64,000 nucleotides of DNA from Nocardia australiensis (GTDB taxonomy: Bacteria; Actinomycetota; Actinomycetes; Mycobacteriales; Mycobacteriaceae). Under the pieces are notes generated by a model. It did not search any database and was not told where the DNA came from. It worked only from the letters and a program-made list of their open reading frames with translations. The translations under genes and the position numbers were made by a program. The DNA lies in NCBI RefSeq assembly GCF_020733705.1, contig NZ_JAJFZM010000016.1:310001-374000 (forward strand), given 5' to 3'. Shown here piece after piece: positions 41,401 to 49,527 of the stretch. Within the stretch, counting starts at the first letter, position 1. Every line of letters begins with the position of its first letter.

Positions 41401-43557
41401 GGCGTTCGGGTGATGAGTGGGCGCGGTGGGTTCGGGGGTACGTGGGCGTGATGCGGGTGTGGGGGTGTGTGGGTATGCCTCTGGTGTTGTCGGAGGGGTG
41501 GAATCTGGCCGCGGTGTTGTCGGTCGGGAAGTGTCCGAGCGCGCGGTGTCCGAACGGGGGGTGGTGGGTGTGTCCGGGCGGGTCGGCCGACCGGAATCAG
41601 TTCGCGTTGTGGGGGTTTCGGGGCGAGGGGGCGTCGATGATGTCGGAGTGCCGGTATTGGTCGTTTCGGGTGGTGTGGGGGTCGGTCGGTGGTTGCCGTC
41701 GGGAGTGGTGGTGCCGGAGGTGCTCGGGGCCGGGGTGCCTGTGGACGGGAGTGTCGCGGTCGACGTTTCGGTCGCGGTGCTGCTTCGCGACGGCGGAGTG
41801 GTTTCCGGATTGGTGGGTGCCGCGCCAGCGGTCGGCTCCGGATGGGCGGATTGCGATGTGGCAGTGGGGGGCTGGGTTGCGCTCGGCTGGTTGGGAGCGG
41901 CGTCGTGGCTTCCCGAAAGGGCGGGTTGTTGCGGTGATACGTCCGGTGTCGCCGGAGGGAGTGTGTCCTGGTGCGAAGTCCCTGGCTCCGTGGGAGTGCT
42001 TGTAGGGGGCTCGGGTGTGGATGTGGCCGGAGTTGCGGGCTGTGCGGAATCGACGGGGGGCAGGTCGAGGCTGGACTGTGGGTGAGATGTGGGGGTGGTG
42101 CCGGGGTGCGAGTCCTGCGCGGGTTGCGGGTCGTGGGTCGGCTGCCCGTCAGGTTGCGGTTGGGTGCCGGATTGCGGCGCGTCGGTGTGAGCTGGCGTGA
42201 GGTTACCCGGATCTGACGATAGAAAGGGCGAGTTATGTTGGGGTGCTTCGGTACTGGGCTCGGAATGCGGAGCGTTACCTGGGTCCGGGGTGTCGGTGGA
42301 ATGCGAGGGAGGCGTGGCATCGGGATGCGTTGACGGAGCGCCGGATTCCACGTTCTGTGTCGGCGGGGTGCCATCCTGCGACGGCGGGTTGTGTTGCGTT
42401 GCATCGGGAGCTGCCGCCGGGTTGGTGGAATTGCCTTGGTCGCCCGGTGAGGCAGTAGGGCTCTGCTGTCCGCCTGTGTCGGCGGAGTGATCGGCACCGC
42501 TGTCGGTGGCGTCCGGTTGAGTGGCTGCCGGTGAGCTGTCCTCAGCGCCAGTGGGGTTGGTGGAGGTGTCGGGTTGGCGCGACGGCTGGTTGTTGTCGCC
42601 GTGCTGTTGACTGACGGAACCGTCGCCGTCGCCCGATCCGCCCTGGCCGAAGTTGGTACTGGCGGCACCTCCGACGGACGAGGTGAGGGTGGCGGCGTTG
42701 AATTCGAATTCGCCGCCGAGGGGAACGGTGGCCGCACTGCCTGCTACGGACCCAGCGACACCGGCTGCGGACTCGACACCGACCTCGGTGAGATGTCTAC
42801 CCAGTTTGCTGCTTGCCTGGTCTGCGACGCCGGCGGCGGCTCCGCCGGTGCCGAGCCCACCGCCGACGGCGCCACCGATGGTGCCCGCCACGGAACCGAT
42901 GCCGATGGCCTTCCAGTCGTCACCATCCAAGCCATCGCGGTTGCCCTGGCCGATCTGGATGAGTCGAGCGCCGAGGTCGACGCCGCCGGATTGCAGCAGT
43001 CCGAACACGGCGCCTTTGAGCGCGGCACGCGCGACCGCACGGGCGGTCATCCGGGCGATCATGCGTTGGATGAGTTGGCGGATCGCGATGCGGATGGCGG
43101 TTTGGGTGGCGGCACGGGCGGCGACTTCGGCGGCTGCGGCTGCGGGGGCACCGACACCAGTTGCGGCGGTCGCCAGTGCCCACAGCATCTGGGCGGCGAA
43201 AATGACGAGGGCGGCGATGATGACGTACTTGGTGTGTTCGATATCGGTCGCGCCCTCGTCGATGCTGGCCGCTTGTTGCTTCAGCCGTTCGATGAGCCCG
43301 GCGAGTCCGCCGTCTTCGCCGCCGATCTCTTTCCAGTAGTCGGCGAACGCGTCGTGGGTTTGGCCGGAAGACAGGGCGTTGAGAACGTCGCGGACGATGT
43401 TCTCGGCGTCGGCGTCGACGCTGTCCAGCGCGGTGGCCGCCGCTTCCCACGCGTCGCCGACCCGACGCATCGCGGTCTCGTCGCCTTCCGGCCAGTCACC
43501 AGCTCCCACAACATATTTCGCGACCCATTGCAGTTGGGTGGGGATCTCGATTCCCAA
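38473..43557 (-). CDS. WXG100-like polymorphic toxin with two ADP-ribosyltransferase domains and a C-terminal His/Cys domain
   Basis: A 1694-residue protein starting at TTG 43557. Residues 1-110 are a WXG100-like helical head (WVAKYVVGAGDWPEGDE). About 110-290 is hydrophobic and Gly/Ala-rich (AALVIFAAQMLWALATA), as in CpnT-type N-terminal channel domains. Residues 300-870 are a Pro/Thr/Ser linker. About 890-1155 is the first ADP-ribosyltransferase-like domain: Arg1041, Ser-Thr-Ser 1077-1079 and Gln1118-x-Glu1120. About 1300-1455 is the second: Arg1362, Ser-Thr-Ser 1387-1389 and Glu1421-x-Glu1423. The end (about 1475-1625) has His1529 in VVVHGNMFG and Cys1570 in VRLVACHSG, reminiscent of caspase-like/C80 self-processing domains. 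Export through an ESX-type system is inferred. The next gene is a candidate immunity gene. Confidence 0.8.
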   Translation of the reverse strand: MGIEIPTQLQWVAKYVVGAGDWPEGDETAMRRVGDAWEAAATALDSVDADAENIVRDVLNALSSGQTHDAFADYWKEIGGEDGGLAGLIERLKQQAASIDEGATDIEHTKYVIIAALVIFAAQMLWALATAATGVGAPAAAAAEVAARAATQTAIRIAIRQLIQRMIARMTARAVARAALKGAVFGLLQSGGVDLGARLIQIGQGNRDGLDGDDWKAIGIGSVAGTIGGAVGGGLGTGGAAAGVADQASSKLGRHLTEVGVESAAGVAGSVAGSAATVPLGGEFEFNAATLTSSVGGAASTNFGQGGSGDGDGSVSQQHGDNNQPSRQPDTSTNPTGAEDSSPAATQPDATDSGADHSADTGGQQSPTASPGDQGNSTNPAAAPDATQHNPPSQDGTPPTQNVESGAPSTHPDATPPSHSTDTPDPGNAPHSEPSTEAPQHNSPFLSSDPGNLTPAHTDAPQSGTQPQPDGQPTHDPQPAQDSHPGTTPTSHPQSSLDLPPVDSAQPATPATSTPEPPTSTPTEPGTSHQDTLPPATPDVSPQQPALSGSHDAAPNQPSATQPPTATSQSAHPEPTAGAAPTNPETTPPSRSSTATETSTATLPSTGTPAPSTSGTTTPDGNHRPTPTPPETTNTGTPTSSTPPRPETPTTRTDSGRPTRPDTPTTPRSDTARSDTSRPTTPRPDSTPPTTPEAYPHTPTPASRPRTPEPTAPTHHPNAERPATRTTPDASAPPRHTDPATPPHYSHQVPDYHRNASRLPDWWLTSNQPTATHTPNPRSETPRSAEAPRTTTPPRGTDHAQPPSPGTPPRTAHPASRTAPEATNTRAPESALPAAQPTHSHSASTPPGAATPTHPHSPDHAGRQPSNEGHVTDDGYRRFPSDDAGERYGENRLGQVLQNLPSDLRNAVHQYTVQSLPNGFLRGADPAASAGRYFDHLRNESHGVHALAPLNGGRMPGTAAELHHMWHNPAATDVQRAWIQHALNNPDSAARLHQMWDNHVRLNQVRRYFGEEPTADAFSRRIDALDAAVNQPLPEPVQVLRGMHDISFLTARDGQPLGNRDPQLLNGSTQLDRGYMSTSLGRNPTQVDGKSFAYRLDLELPAGTNGLWVGRSSAYPDQRELILPRDTEYRVIDVTHTGWDPTGRPTFHIRAEVIPDSDGTGHGDTASPSTTEASPHHVNPTGDRYSAVNGDGRRPNPSQPATEPYAGTAHRPPSDTPPPSHNGSGQPTHANGNTPPHTDTPQPHVATESTTRPGEAQPHHPENGPRTESSNQSQRHDSQRHDVDEMHPRIERDHETSYRYPELTTEQREALRRYTDPDAHVYADLNRQLRDDGDLDAEQQDLAANISAGLHALPPHVGTVWRGAHLSPEEIARYIPGHTVPESAFTSTSTDRRRIFTGNVEFVIHSTSGRDISPYSIRPNEHEVLFDRNSRFEVRGVVHDPNANLFGVTRIYLYESSAPPAHPDATSPSSDDSHPVEYIGSESPTPDSIPTGDHPVLHGSDRTAIGDDPATHRVFDNLRNEGEHDVVVHGNMFGRPIPGNAHESDPSAIVQAIQNNPNYIPGTPVRLVACHSGNEIGWAQRIADELGAPVRAPSNNVGVRQQPDSPAVVLGAGNWQTFHPGGDRGIPDSPGERDAPQTAGTADAGSLTGWDMMGDDLPAQPAHPNRYPGGLPDPTVRTEEDDDDPPAVPSTDPR

Positions 43558-43561
43558 GAGA

Positions 43562-43876
43562 TCAGGGAGCGATCGCGTTGGTTGCGGCCGCCTGGGCCTG
43601 GTTCTGGCTCTCGACGGTGTCGGCGATGGTGCGGACGTTGTCGCTCAGGCCGGTGAATGTGGTCGCGAGTCCGTTCAGGCCTGTCAGTGCTTCGTCGCTG
43701 CCAGGCGTGTAGTTTTTCGCGAACTGTTCTCCGGTTTCGTCGTGGCCCCAGCACTCGCCCTCGGCCTCTAGCACTCGGCGCAGTGCCGTCGCTGCATCGG
43801 TCACGGTTTGCGACACCTCCGCGAAACGCGGCTGGGTGGTACGCAGTGCTGCTGGATCGACGCTCAGTGTGCTCAT
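43562..43876 (-). CDS. WXG100-family protein (ESX substrate type)
   Basis: A 104-residue helical hairpin protein with the turn CWGHDETGEQFAKNY in place of WxG (Trp53-Gly54), preceded by LRTTQPRFAEVSQTVTDAAT and followed by TGLNGLATTFTGLSDNVRTI. It resembles EsxE/EsxF-type partners of toxins such as CpnT. It lies between the YbaB-like gene (4-bp overlap) and the toxin (4 bp gap), and is expected to be exported with the toxin. Confidence 0.8.
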   Translation of the reverse strand: MSTLSVDPAALRTTQPRFAEVSQTVTDAATALRRVLEAEGECWGHDETGEQFAKNYTPGSDEALTGLNGLATTFTGLSDNVRTIADTVESQNQAQAAATNAIAP

Positions 43877-44394
43877 CGGCGGTTCTCGAGGTAGGAGCGG
43901 TTCCGGTAGTACATGTCCTCGTCCTCATCGCTGGGCGGCGACCGATCCGGGTCCGGCGAATTCCGCTGACCGGTAGGCGTGGGCAGCATCGAGGCGACGA
44001 GGTCCTTGATACTGGGTGCTCCGGGTATCAGGTCGGACAGGTCCGGCATATCGTTGGCGATGTCACCGATCGGGCCGAAGACGCTCTGGGACTTCTCCGC
44101 GGCGGCCTGTGCCGCGGCTTGCGCGGCCTCGGCAATCGACCTGCCGAGTTTTTCCGGAGTCGACCGCTTGAAGGCCGCGGCTTCCACGTGCACCTCCAGC
44201 GGAATGCCCGCGACATTGCACACCACTCGGACCAGATTGTCTTCCGACCACGCCTCACCCGTGACGGCGGCGATCCGGGCCTGAGCATCGGCGAGCCCGC
44301 TGCGCTGCTGCTCGAACGCCGACAGCATCGAGTCGACCTGCTCCCGCAGCGCGTTGATGTGTGGCTGCGGATCATTCTGTGCGATGCCGTTCAC
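43873..44394 (-). CDS. YbaB/EbfC-like protein with disordered C-terminus
   Basis: A 173-residue protein: an N-terminal helical YbaB/EbfC-like part (INALREQVDSMLSAFEQQRS, then EAWSEDNLVRVVCNVAGIPLEVHVEAAAF) and a C-terminal Pro/Asp-rich tail (NSPDPDRSPPSDEDEDMYY). Genes of this type often lead ESX-toxin operons in Nocardia and mycobacteria (EspL-like position). Role: possibly a chaperone or nucleoid-type protein adapted to secretion. Overlaps the WXG100 gene by 4 bp. The start ATG 44394 follows GGAG. Confidence 0.7.
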   Translation of the reverse strand: MNGIAQNDPQPHINALREQVDSMLSAFEQQRSGLADAQARIAAVTGEAWSEDNLVRVVCNVAGIPLEVHVEAAAFKRSTPEKLGRSIAEAAQAAAQAAAEKSQSVFGPIGDIANDMPDLSDLIPGAPSIKDLVASMLPTPTGQRNSPDPDRSPPSDEDEDMYYRNRSYLENRR

Positions 44395-44625
44395 CAGTTA
44401 TCCCCTCCTTCGATACCGATCCGTCTCTGATATCGACGCAATAGGTTTCGGATCGGTTCCACGATTCGGGCGATTCCATCACCTGGGCGCGGCTCGAGCA
44501 AACCGGAGTCGAAGGGATGCGTGGTCACGTGCCAGGGGTACGGTTGTGCACTGGTATTCGCGGTCTGTTGTGGGCGTGCGGGTATCTCTCCCTATCCGTC
44601 CATAGCGTCCAGGAGTTTGTCCGCG

Positions 44626-45363
44626 TTGAATGTCGAACCCCCGATCCAGGCCAAGCTGCTGCAGCTCGCCGCTGTCGACGCCGAACTGACGCGGATTGCG
44701 CACCGGCGCACCGTGCTGCCCGAGCAGCAGGAGGTGGCGCGGCTCGAGGGGGAGCGTAATGGTCATAAGGACGCCGCGGTGGCGGTCGAGATCGTGCTCG
44801 ACGATCTCGATCGCGATATCCGCAAACTGGAGGGCGAAGTCGAGGCCGTCCGCAAGCGTGAGGAACGCGATCGCGGGATGCTGACCTCGGGGTCGGTGGG
44901 CGCGAAACAGCTTTCGGAGTTGCAGCATGAGCTGGGCAGTTTGGAGCGGCGCCGCTCGGTGCTGGAGGACGAACTGCTCGAGGTGATGGAGCGTCGCGAG
45001 GCGTCCGCCGCCGACCACGAGCACGCAGGCGCCCGGCTGGACAAGACCGAGCAGGATTTGGCGGCTGCCCTGCGTCAGCGTGATGAGGCGCTCGCGGATC
45101 TCGATGTGGCGCAGGGCCGTTGCGATGGCGACCGCGCCGGGCTGGTCGGCGCGTTCCCGGCTGAGCTGTTGAGCATCTATGACCGGCAGCGCACCCAGAA
45201 CGGGATAGGTGCGGCGTTGTTGCAGGCCCGTCGGTGTGGTGCGTGCCGGATCGAGCTGGACCGCGGTGAGATCGCCCGAATCGCGAAGGCCGAACCGAAT
45301 GCGATCGTGCGTTGCCCGGAGTGCGGTGCGGTGCTGGTGCGCACCAAGGAATCGGGGCTGTAG
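44626..45363 (+). CDS. Zinc-ribbon coiled-coil protein (Rv2229c-like)
   Basis: A 245-residue protein, mostly a long coiled coil (EVARLEGERNGHKDAAVAVEIV through RREASAADHEHAGARLDKTE), ending in a C4 zinc ribbon: two pairs of cysteines, CGAC and CPEC, with LDRGEIARIAKAEPNAIVR between. I chose TTG 44626 (LNVEPPIQAKLLQLAAVD) because an AGGAG lies upstream and the residues before it do not look protein-like. Function unknown. It is usually transcribed with the RNase H/phosphatase gene that follows 68 bp later. Confidence 0.85.
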   Translation: MNVEPPIQAKLLQLAAVDAELTRIAHRRTVLPEQQEVARLEGERNGHKDAAVAVEIVLDDLDRDIRKLEGEVEAVRKREERDRGMLTSGSVGAKQLSELQHELGSLERRRSVLEDELLEVMERREASAADHEHAGARLDKTEQDLAAALRQRDEALADLDVAQGRCDGDRAGLVGAFPAELLSIYDRQRTQNGIGAALLQARRCGACRIELDRGEIARIAKAEPNAIVRCPECGAVLVRTKESGL

Positions 45364-45430
45364 GTCTGCGACCGTGTTTCGGCGCGGGCGATCGATATGA
45401 CCATGGCAGGTCGAGGACAGCGAGGGACTG

Positions 45431-46561
45431 ATGGCCGAGCGTGAGGTGATCGTCGAGGCGGACGGTGGTTCGCGGGGCAATCCGGGGCCTGCCGGTTACG
45501 GTGCGGTCGTTTTCGACGCCGATCATGCCCGGGTGCTCGCCGAACGGTTCGAGTTCATCGGTGTCGCCACCAATAACGTCGCCGAATATCGTGGGCTCAT
45601 CGCGGGTTTGGCGGCGGCGGCGGAACTCGGCGCCCGGGTGGTGTCGGTGCGGATGGATTCCAAGCTGGTCGTCGAGCAGATGTCGGGGCGCTGGAAGGTC
45701 AAGCACGCGGCGATGATTCCGCTGGCGGATCAGGCGCGCAGGCTGGTGGCGGGATTCGACCGGGTGAGTTTCAGCTGGATTCCGCGCGCCCAGAATTCGC
45801 ATGCCGATCGACTCGCCAATGCGGCGATGGATGACGCGACGATTGTGGGGGAGGTGCGAACCGCGCTCGAGGCCGAGTCGAATGCGCAACCCGCGCAGCG
45901 CACAACCCAGACCGCGCAGCAGACCGCACCCGGCTGGACCGGCGCCACCGGCCGTCCGACTCGTTTGCTGCTGCTGCGTCACGGCCAAACCGAGCTCTCA
46001 GTGCAGCGCCGCTATTCGGGTCGTGGCAATCCGCCACTCACCGAACTCGGTCGCGATCAGGCCGCTCGCGCGGCCAAGATGCTGGCGGCGAAGGGCGGTG
46101 TGTCGGCCGTGGTCAGCTCCCCGCTGGGCCGAGCCCGTGAAACCGCGGAGGCCGCGGCTGCCGCGCTGAATGTGCCGGTGCATGTGCTCGACGGGCTCAT
46201 CGAGACCGATTTCGGTGACTGGGAGGGCTTGACGTTCCTGGAAGCGGCGCAACGTGATCCGCAGTTACACGCGCGGTGGCTGGGTGATCCGTCGGTGCCC
46301 GCGCCTGGCGGCGAGAGCTTCGATCAGGTGCGCGAACGGGTGGAGGCTGTGCGGCGGGATCTGGTCGCGATGTATCCGGGTGCGAATCTGGTAGCGGTCA
46401 GTCATGTGACCCCGATCAAGACGCTGTTGCAGTTGGCTCTCGGTGTCGGTCCGTCGCTGCTGTATCGCCTGCATCTGGACTTGGCGTCGCTGTCGATCGC
46501 CGAGTTCTATCCCGATGGAGGATCGTCGGTGCGGCTGGTGAACGACACCTCGTATCTGTAA
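45431..46561 (+). CDS. Bifunctional RNase HI / histidine phosphatase
   Basis: A 376-residue fusion. The N-terminal half is an RNase H domain: IVEADGGSRGNPGPAGYG, NVAEYRGLIAGL (Glu), RMDSKLVVEQMSG (Asp), and SHADRLANAAMDD. The C-terminal half is a histidine-phosphatase (phosphoglycerate-mutase fold): LLLLRHGQTELS with the catalytic His, and VSHVTPIKTLL with the second His, similar to alpha-ribazole phosphatases (CobC-type of other species). This is the mycobacterial Rv2228c architecture. It cuts RNA in RNA-DNA hybrids and may also serve cobalamin synthesis. GC and codon use resemble the neighbours. Confidence 0.92.
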   Translation: MAEREVIVEADGGSRGNPGPAGYGAVVFDADHARVLAERFEFIGVATNNVAEYRGLIAGLAAAAELGARVVSVRMDSKLVVEQMSGRWKVKHAAMIPLADQARRLVAGFDRVSFSWIPRAQNSHADRLANAAMDDATIVGEVRTALEAESNAQPAQRTTQTAQQTAPGWTGATGRPTRLLLLRHGQTELSVQRRYSGRGNPPLTELGRDQAARAAKMLAAKGGVSAVVSSPLGRARETAEAAAAALNVPVHVLDGLIETDFGDWEGLTFLEAAQRDPQLHARWLGDPSVPAPGGESFDQVRERVEAVRRDLVAMYPGANLVAVSHVTPIKTLLQLALGVGPSLLYRLHLDLASLSIAEFYPDGGSSVRLVNDTSYL

Positions 46562-46872
46562 CGATCGGGCCGGTCCGTCGTGGCGGCTCGGTCGCGAGAC
46601 GCGAATTATCGCTCATTCCAACGTAATCGGCCACAGTTCGCAATGGCTTGCGGCGAATCTCACTCGTTCGCGTTTCAAACCTCGATCTGGGAGTAAGGTT
46701 CGGGGCGGTCTGGCGCAGGGCATCCCGCCCCGACTGCCTGTTCGAGGATTATCTTCTTCATACAGTGCTGTCAAGGGGGGGATGTCGGCCAACGAGCAGC
46801 GTGGCTCGACGGCCGCTTCGAAAGGTGAGGCACCCCTGCGCTATCGAGTGGTTCGACGAGAGTGCAGGTTCG
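46562..46872 (+). other. Intergenic stretch before the NRPS locus
   Basis: Three hundred and eleven bases with no gene I can support. The last part (GATGTCGGCCAACGAGC, then GGCTCGACGGCC) holds no clear promoter or operator. It presumably contains the promoter of the FAD-monooxygenase gene. No strong hairpin is seen. Confidence 0.5.
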
Positions 46873-49350
46873 ATGAGTAATCCGATCAAAGTTGTCGTTC
46901 TGGGAGCTGGCATCGGGGGACTCACTACTGCGGCGGCCTTACGGCACGCGGGTTTCGGCGTCGAACTATATGAGGCCGCGCCGGAGCTGCGCGCGCAAGG
47001 ATTCGGACTTTCGGTGTCAGCCAACGGAATCACCGCACTGCGCACGCTTGGGCTCGGTATCGATGAAGAGCTGATCGAACGCGGCGGCAAGGTCGAGACC
47101 TTCCGGTTCTGCTATCCCGACGGCACGCCGCTTCGAGTGTTGCCGGTGCACCGCCAGGATGCCCGCCTCGGCGCTCCGAGCGTCGCACTGCACCGCAGTG
47201 ATCTGCACTCGACGCTGTTGCGCGCCATCGGCGACACTCCGACCTACGCGGGCGCACAGGCGACTCGCTTCGTCGACGACGGTAAGCATGTGCGCGTCGA
47301 GTTCGCTGACGGCCGCGTCGCCGAGGGTGACCTGCTGATCGGCGCCGACGGCATCCACTCCACGGTGCGCGCCCAGTTGCACGGCCGCGCCGAGCCCCGC
47401 CCCGGTAACTTTGTGTGCTGGCTGGCCTGTATCCCGTTCGAGCATCCCGCCGTGCCGCGCGGCTTCTCGGCCCATTATTGGGGCACCGGAATGCGTTTCG
47501 GCATCCACGATATCGGCCACGGTCGCGTGTACTGGTGGGGTACGCAGACCATGCCGGACGCCGAGGCCGCGAACTGGCAAGGGGGCAAACAAGAGCTGCT
47601 GCGGCTTTACGCGAACTGGGCGCCCGAGGTGCGGGCGTGCATCGAGCAGACCGATGAAGCCGATATTTTGGCCGTGCCCGCCCAGGACCGCCCGGTGCTC
47701 GAACAATGGGGCCGCGGCCGTGTCACTCTACTCGGTGATGCCGCGCACCCCATGCTGCCAAGCCTCGGCCAGGGCGCCAACTCGGCCATCGAGGACGCCG
47801 TGGTGCTGGCGCACAGCTTGAAGACCTCGCTGGATCCCGTTGCGGGACTGCGCCGTTACGAGCAGGTGCGCGCGGCCCGGGCCGCGATGATGGTCAACGG
47901 GTCGTTGAATCTCGGGAAGGTCGAGCAGACCACGGACGCGCGGCTGATCAAGCTGCGTGACGCATACTTCCGGCACGCGCCCACCGAGTTCTTCCTTCGT
48001 GAGACAGCCAAACCCTTGGGTTTCCCGCCGCTGGACGGCCCGACCGCGCGGCTGCCACGACCGCTGTCGCCGATGGAGCGCTGGCACTGGATCGCCGATC
48101 AGCTTGCGCCACTGCATATCCTGGCCCGCGTGCGGGTGCGGGGTCGAATCACAGCCGAGCAGGTCAGGACCGGTCTGGACGAGGTGCAGCGGCGACACCC
48201 ACTGCTAGGTGTCGCGGTGGCGGCCGAACCGGATGGCACCGCACCGCGATTCGTGCCGGTGACCAATCGGCCGATCCCGCTGCGGGTCGTCGAATCCGCC
48301 GAGCTCGAAGGCTGGCTCGGTGAGGTCGACGAGGTCGAACTGCGGGAGCCGTTCGACTGGCGCGAGGGGCCCCTCGCGCGTGCCGTGCTCATCAGCACGC
48401 CGGATGGCGAGACCAGCGATCTGGTCATCACCCTGCACTACGCGATCGCCGACGGCGAGAGCGCCATGTCGGTGTCGAAGCAGGTATTGCAGGTAGCCGC
48501 AGGTGAGAGCGCCGCGCTCGATCCGGCGCCGGTCCGCCCCGGCCCCGAGGAACTGTTCCCCCAGAAATTCCAGGGCGGCAGCGGCATCGGCCGCGCCGTG
48601 GGATCGCTACTGCGCGACCAGAAGTCGCAGCTGCGACGGGCGCGCAGGTTGGAGCCGACGGAACTGGCGCCGCCCGCACGGCGCCGCAGCCGAGTGGTGC
48701 ACCGCACCCTCGACGGCGACCAGCTCGAAGCGCTCACCGCGGCATGCGCGCGCAACGGTGTCGGCCTGCAGGCGGCCCTCTCGGCCGCGCTGCTGGCCGG
48801 GGCGGCGCGGGAGGCACAGACGGTGACGCAGTCCTGGTACACGGTCGGCAGTTCGGTGAACTTCCGCTCGCATCTCGAAGGTGCGGTCGCCGATACCGAG
48901 GTCGGGACATACCAGGGCATGATCGCCACGCCGGCCAGGTACGCGCCGTGGTCCTCGTTGTGGCAGATCGCCACCGAAATCGAGCGCGAGTACGCCGATC
49001 GGATGAAGCGGCGCGATCATCTCGGCGCGCTGAACTTCTTGAAGCTCGCCGCACCGAAGTCGGTGTCCGCGAGCGCGGCCACGGTACAGCTGATGGACAC
49101 CCGGGGTCCCGGCCACCTGTGCATGACCTACCTGGGTGATTATCCTTTCCCGGACAAGATCGGCTCCTGGCAGCTGTCGGGTGCCCAGTTCGTCTCCGGT
49201 ATGTCGGTGAGCGGATTCATCATGGCCACCGCCAACGCGACGCACGGCGAACTGTCCTTCAACGTCGGTTATGTGGAGCCGGCGGTATCCCGCGAGCGGG
49301 CGGAGCGGCTCGCCGACGAAAGCGTGCGCGCGCTACTGGCCGCCATCTGA
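46873..49350 (+). CDS. FAD-dependent monooxygenase fused to a condensation/acyltransferase-like domain
   Basis: An 825-residue protein starting at ATG 46873. Residues 1-400 are a class A flavin monooxygenase: GAGIGGLTTAAALRHAGFGV for FAD, GDLLIGADGIHSTVRAQ, and the second FAD motif LLGDAAHPMLPSLGQGANSAIEDA near residue 288. Residues 415-825 are of the condensation/PapA-like acyltransferase fold, with HYAIADGES (the HxxxDG active site, His522) and the later NFRSH and DYPFPDK-type segments. The two halves are joined without a gap. It could hydroxylate an aromatic or other carbon and also transfer an acyl group, as a tailoring enzyme of the NRPS product. The NRPS gene starts 177 bp further on. 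Substrates unknown. Confidence 0.8.
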   Translation: MSNPIKVVVLGAGIGGLTTAAALRHAGFGVELYEAAPELRAQGFGLSVSANGITALRTLGLGIDEELIERGGKVETFRFCYPDGTPLRVLPVHRQDARLGAPSVALHRSDLHSTLLRAIGDTPTYAGAQATRFVDDGKHVRVEFADGRVAEGDLLIGADGIHSTVRAQLHGRAEPRPGNFVCWLACIPFEHPAVPRGFSAHYWGTGMRFGIHDIGHGRVYWWGTQTMPDAEAANWQGGKQELLRLYANWAPEVRACIEQTDEADILAVPAQDRPVLEQWGRGRVTLLGDAAHPMLPSLGQGANSAIEDAVVLAHSLKTSLDPVAGLRRYEQVRAARAAMMVNGSLNLGKVEQTTDARLIKLRDAYFRHAPTEFFLRETAKPLGFPPLDGPTARLPRPLSPMERWHWIADQLAPLHILARVRVRGRITAEQVRTGLDEVQRRHPLLGVAVAAEPDGTAPRFVPVTNRPIPLRVVESAELEGWLGEVDEVELREPFDWREGPLARAVLISTPDGETSDLVITLHYAIADGESAMSVSKQVLQVAAGESAALDPAPVRPGPEELFPQKFQGGSGIGRAVGSLLRDQKSQLRRARRLEPTELAPPARRRSRVVHRTLDGDQLEALTAACARNGVGLQAALSAALLAGAAREAQTVTQSWYTVGSSVNFRSHLEGAVADTEVGTYQGMIATPARYAPWSSLWQIATEIEREYADRMKRRDHLGALNFLKLAAPKSVSASAATVQLMDTRGPGHLCMTYLGDYPFPDKIGSWQLSGAQFVSGMSVSGFIMATANATHGELSFNVGYVEPAVSRERAERLADESVRALLAAI

Positions 49351-49527
49351 CCGGCGCGATGCGTCCCTGAACCACGACGAGGACGGCATCAATGCTGATG
49401 CCGGTGTTTGTCGACCTCTGACAACTGGATAACTGGCGGTTACAGCTTTGCGTTTGCGAGTCATCAGGGTGGGCCCTAGGCAGATCTGCGCACGGTTTGT
49501 GCCGCGACCGTCGCGATAGGAGTGACT

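Noticed and set aside
40707..42737. Long second reading frame (about 676 codons) on the same strand as the toxin
   Set aside because: It lies inside the Pro/Thr-rich linker of the toxin, is itself Pro/Arg-rich and low complexity, and is best explained as a shadow frame in high-GC DNA.
46562..46872. N-terminal extension of the monooxygenase (75 more codons in frame)
   Set aside because: The extension is Arg/Ser-rich without similarity to flavoproteins; the dinucleotide motif begins immediately after ATG 46873.
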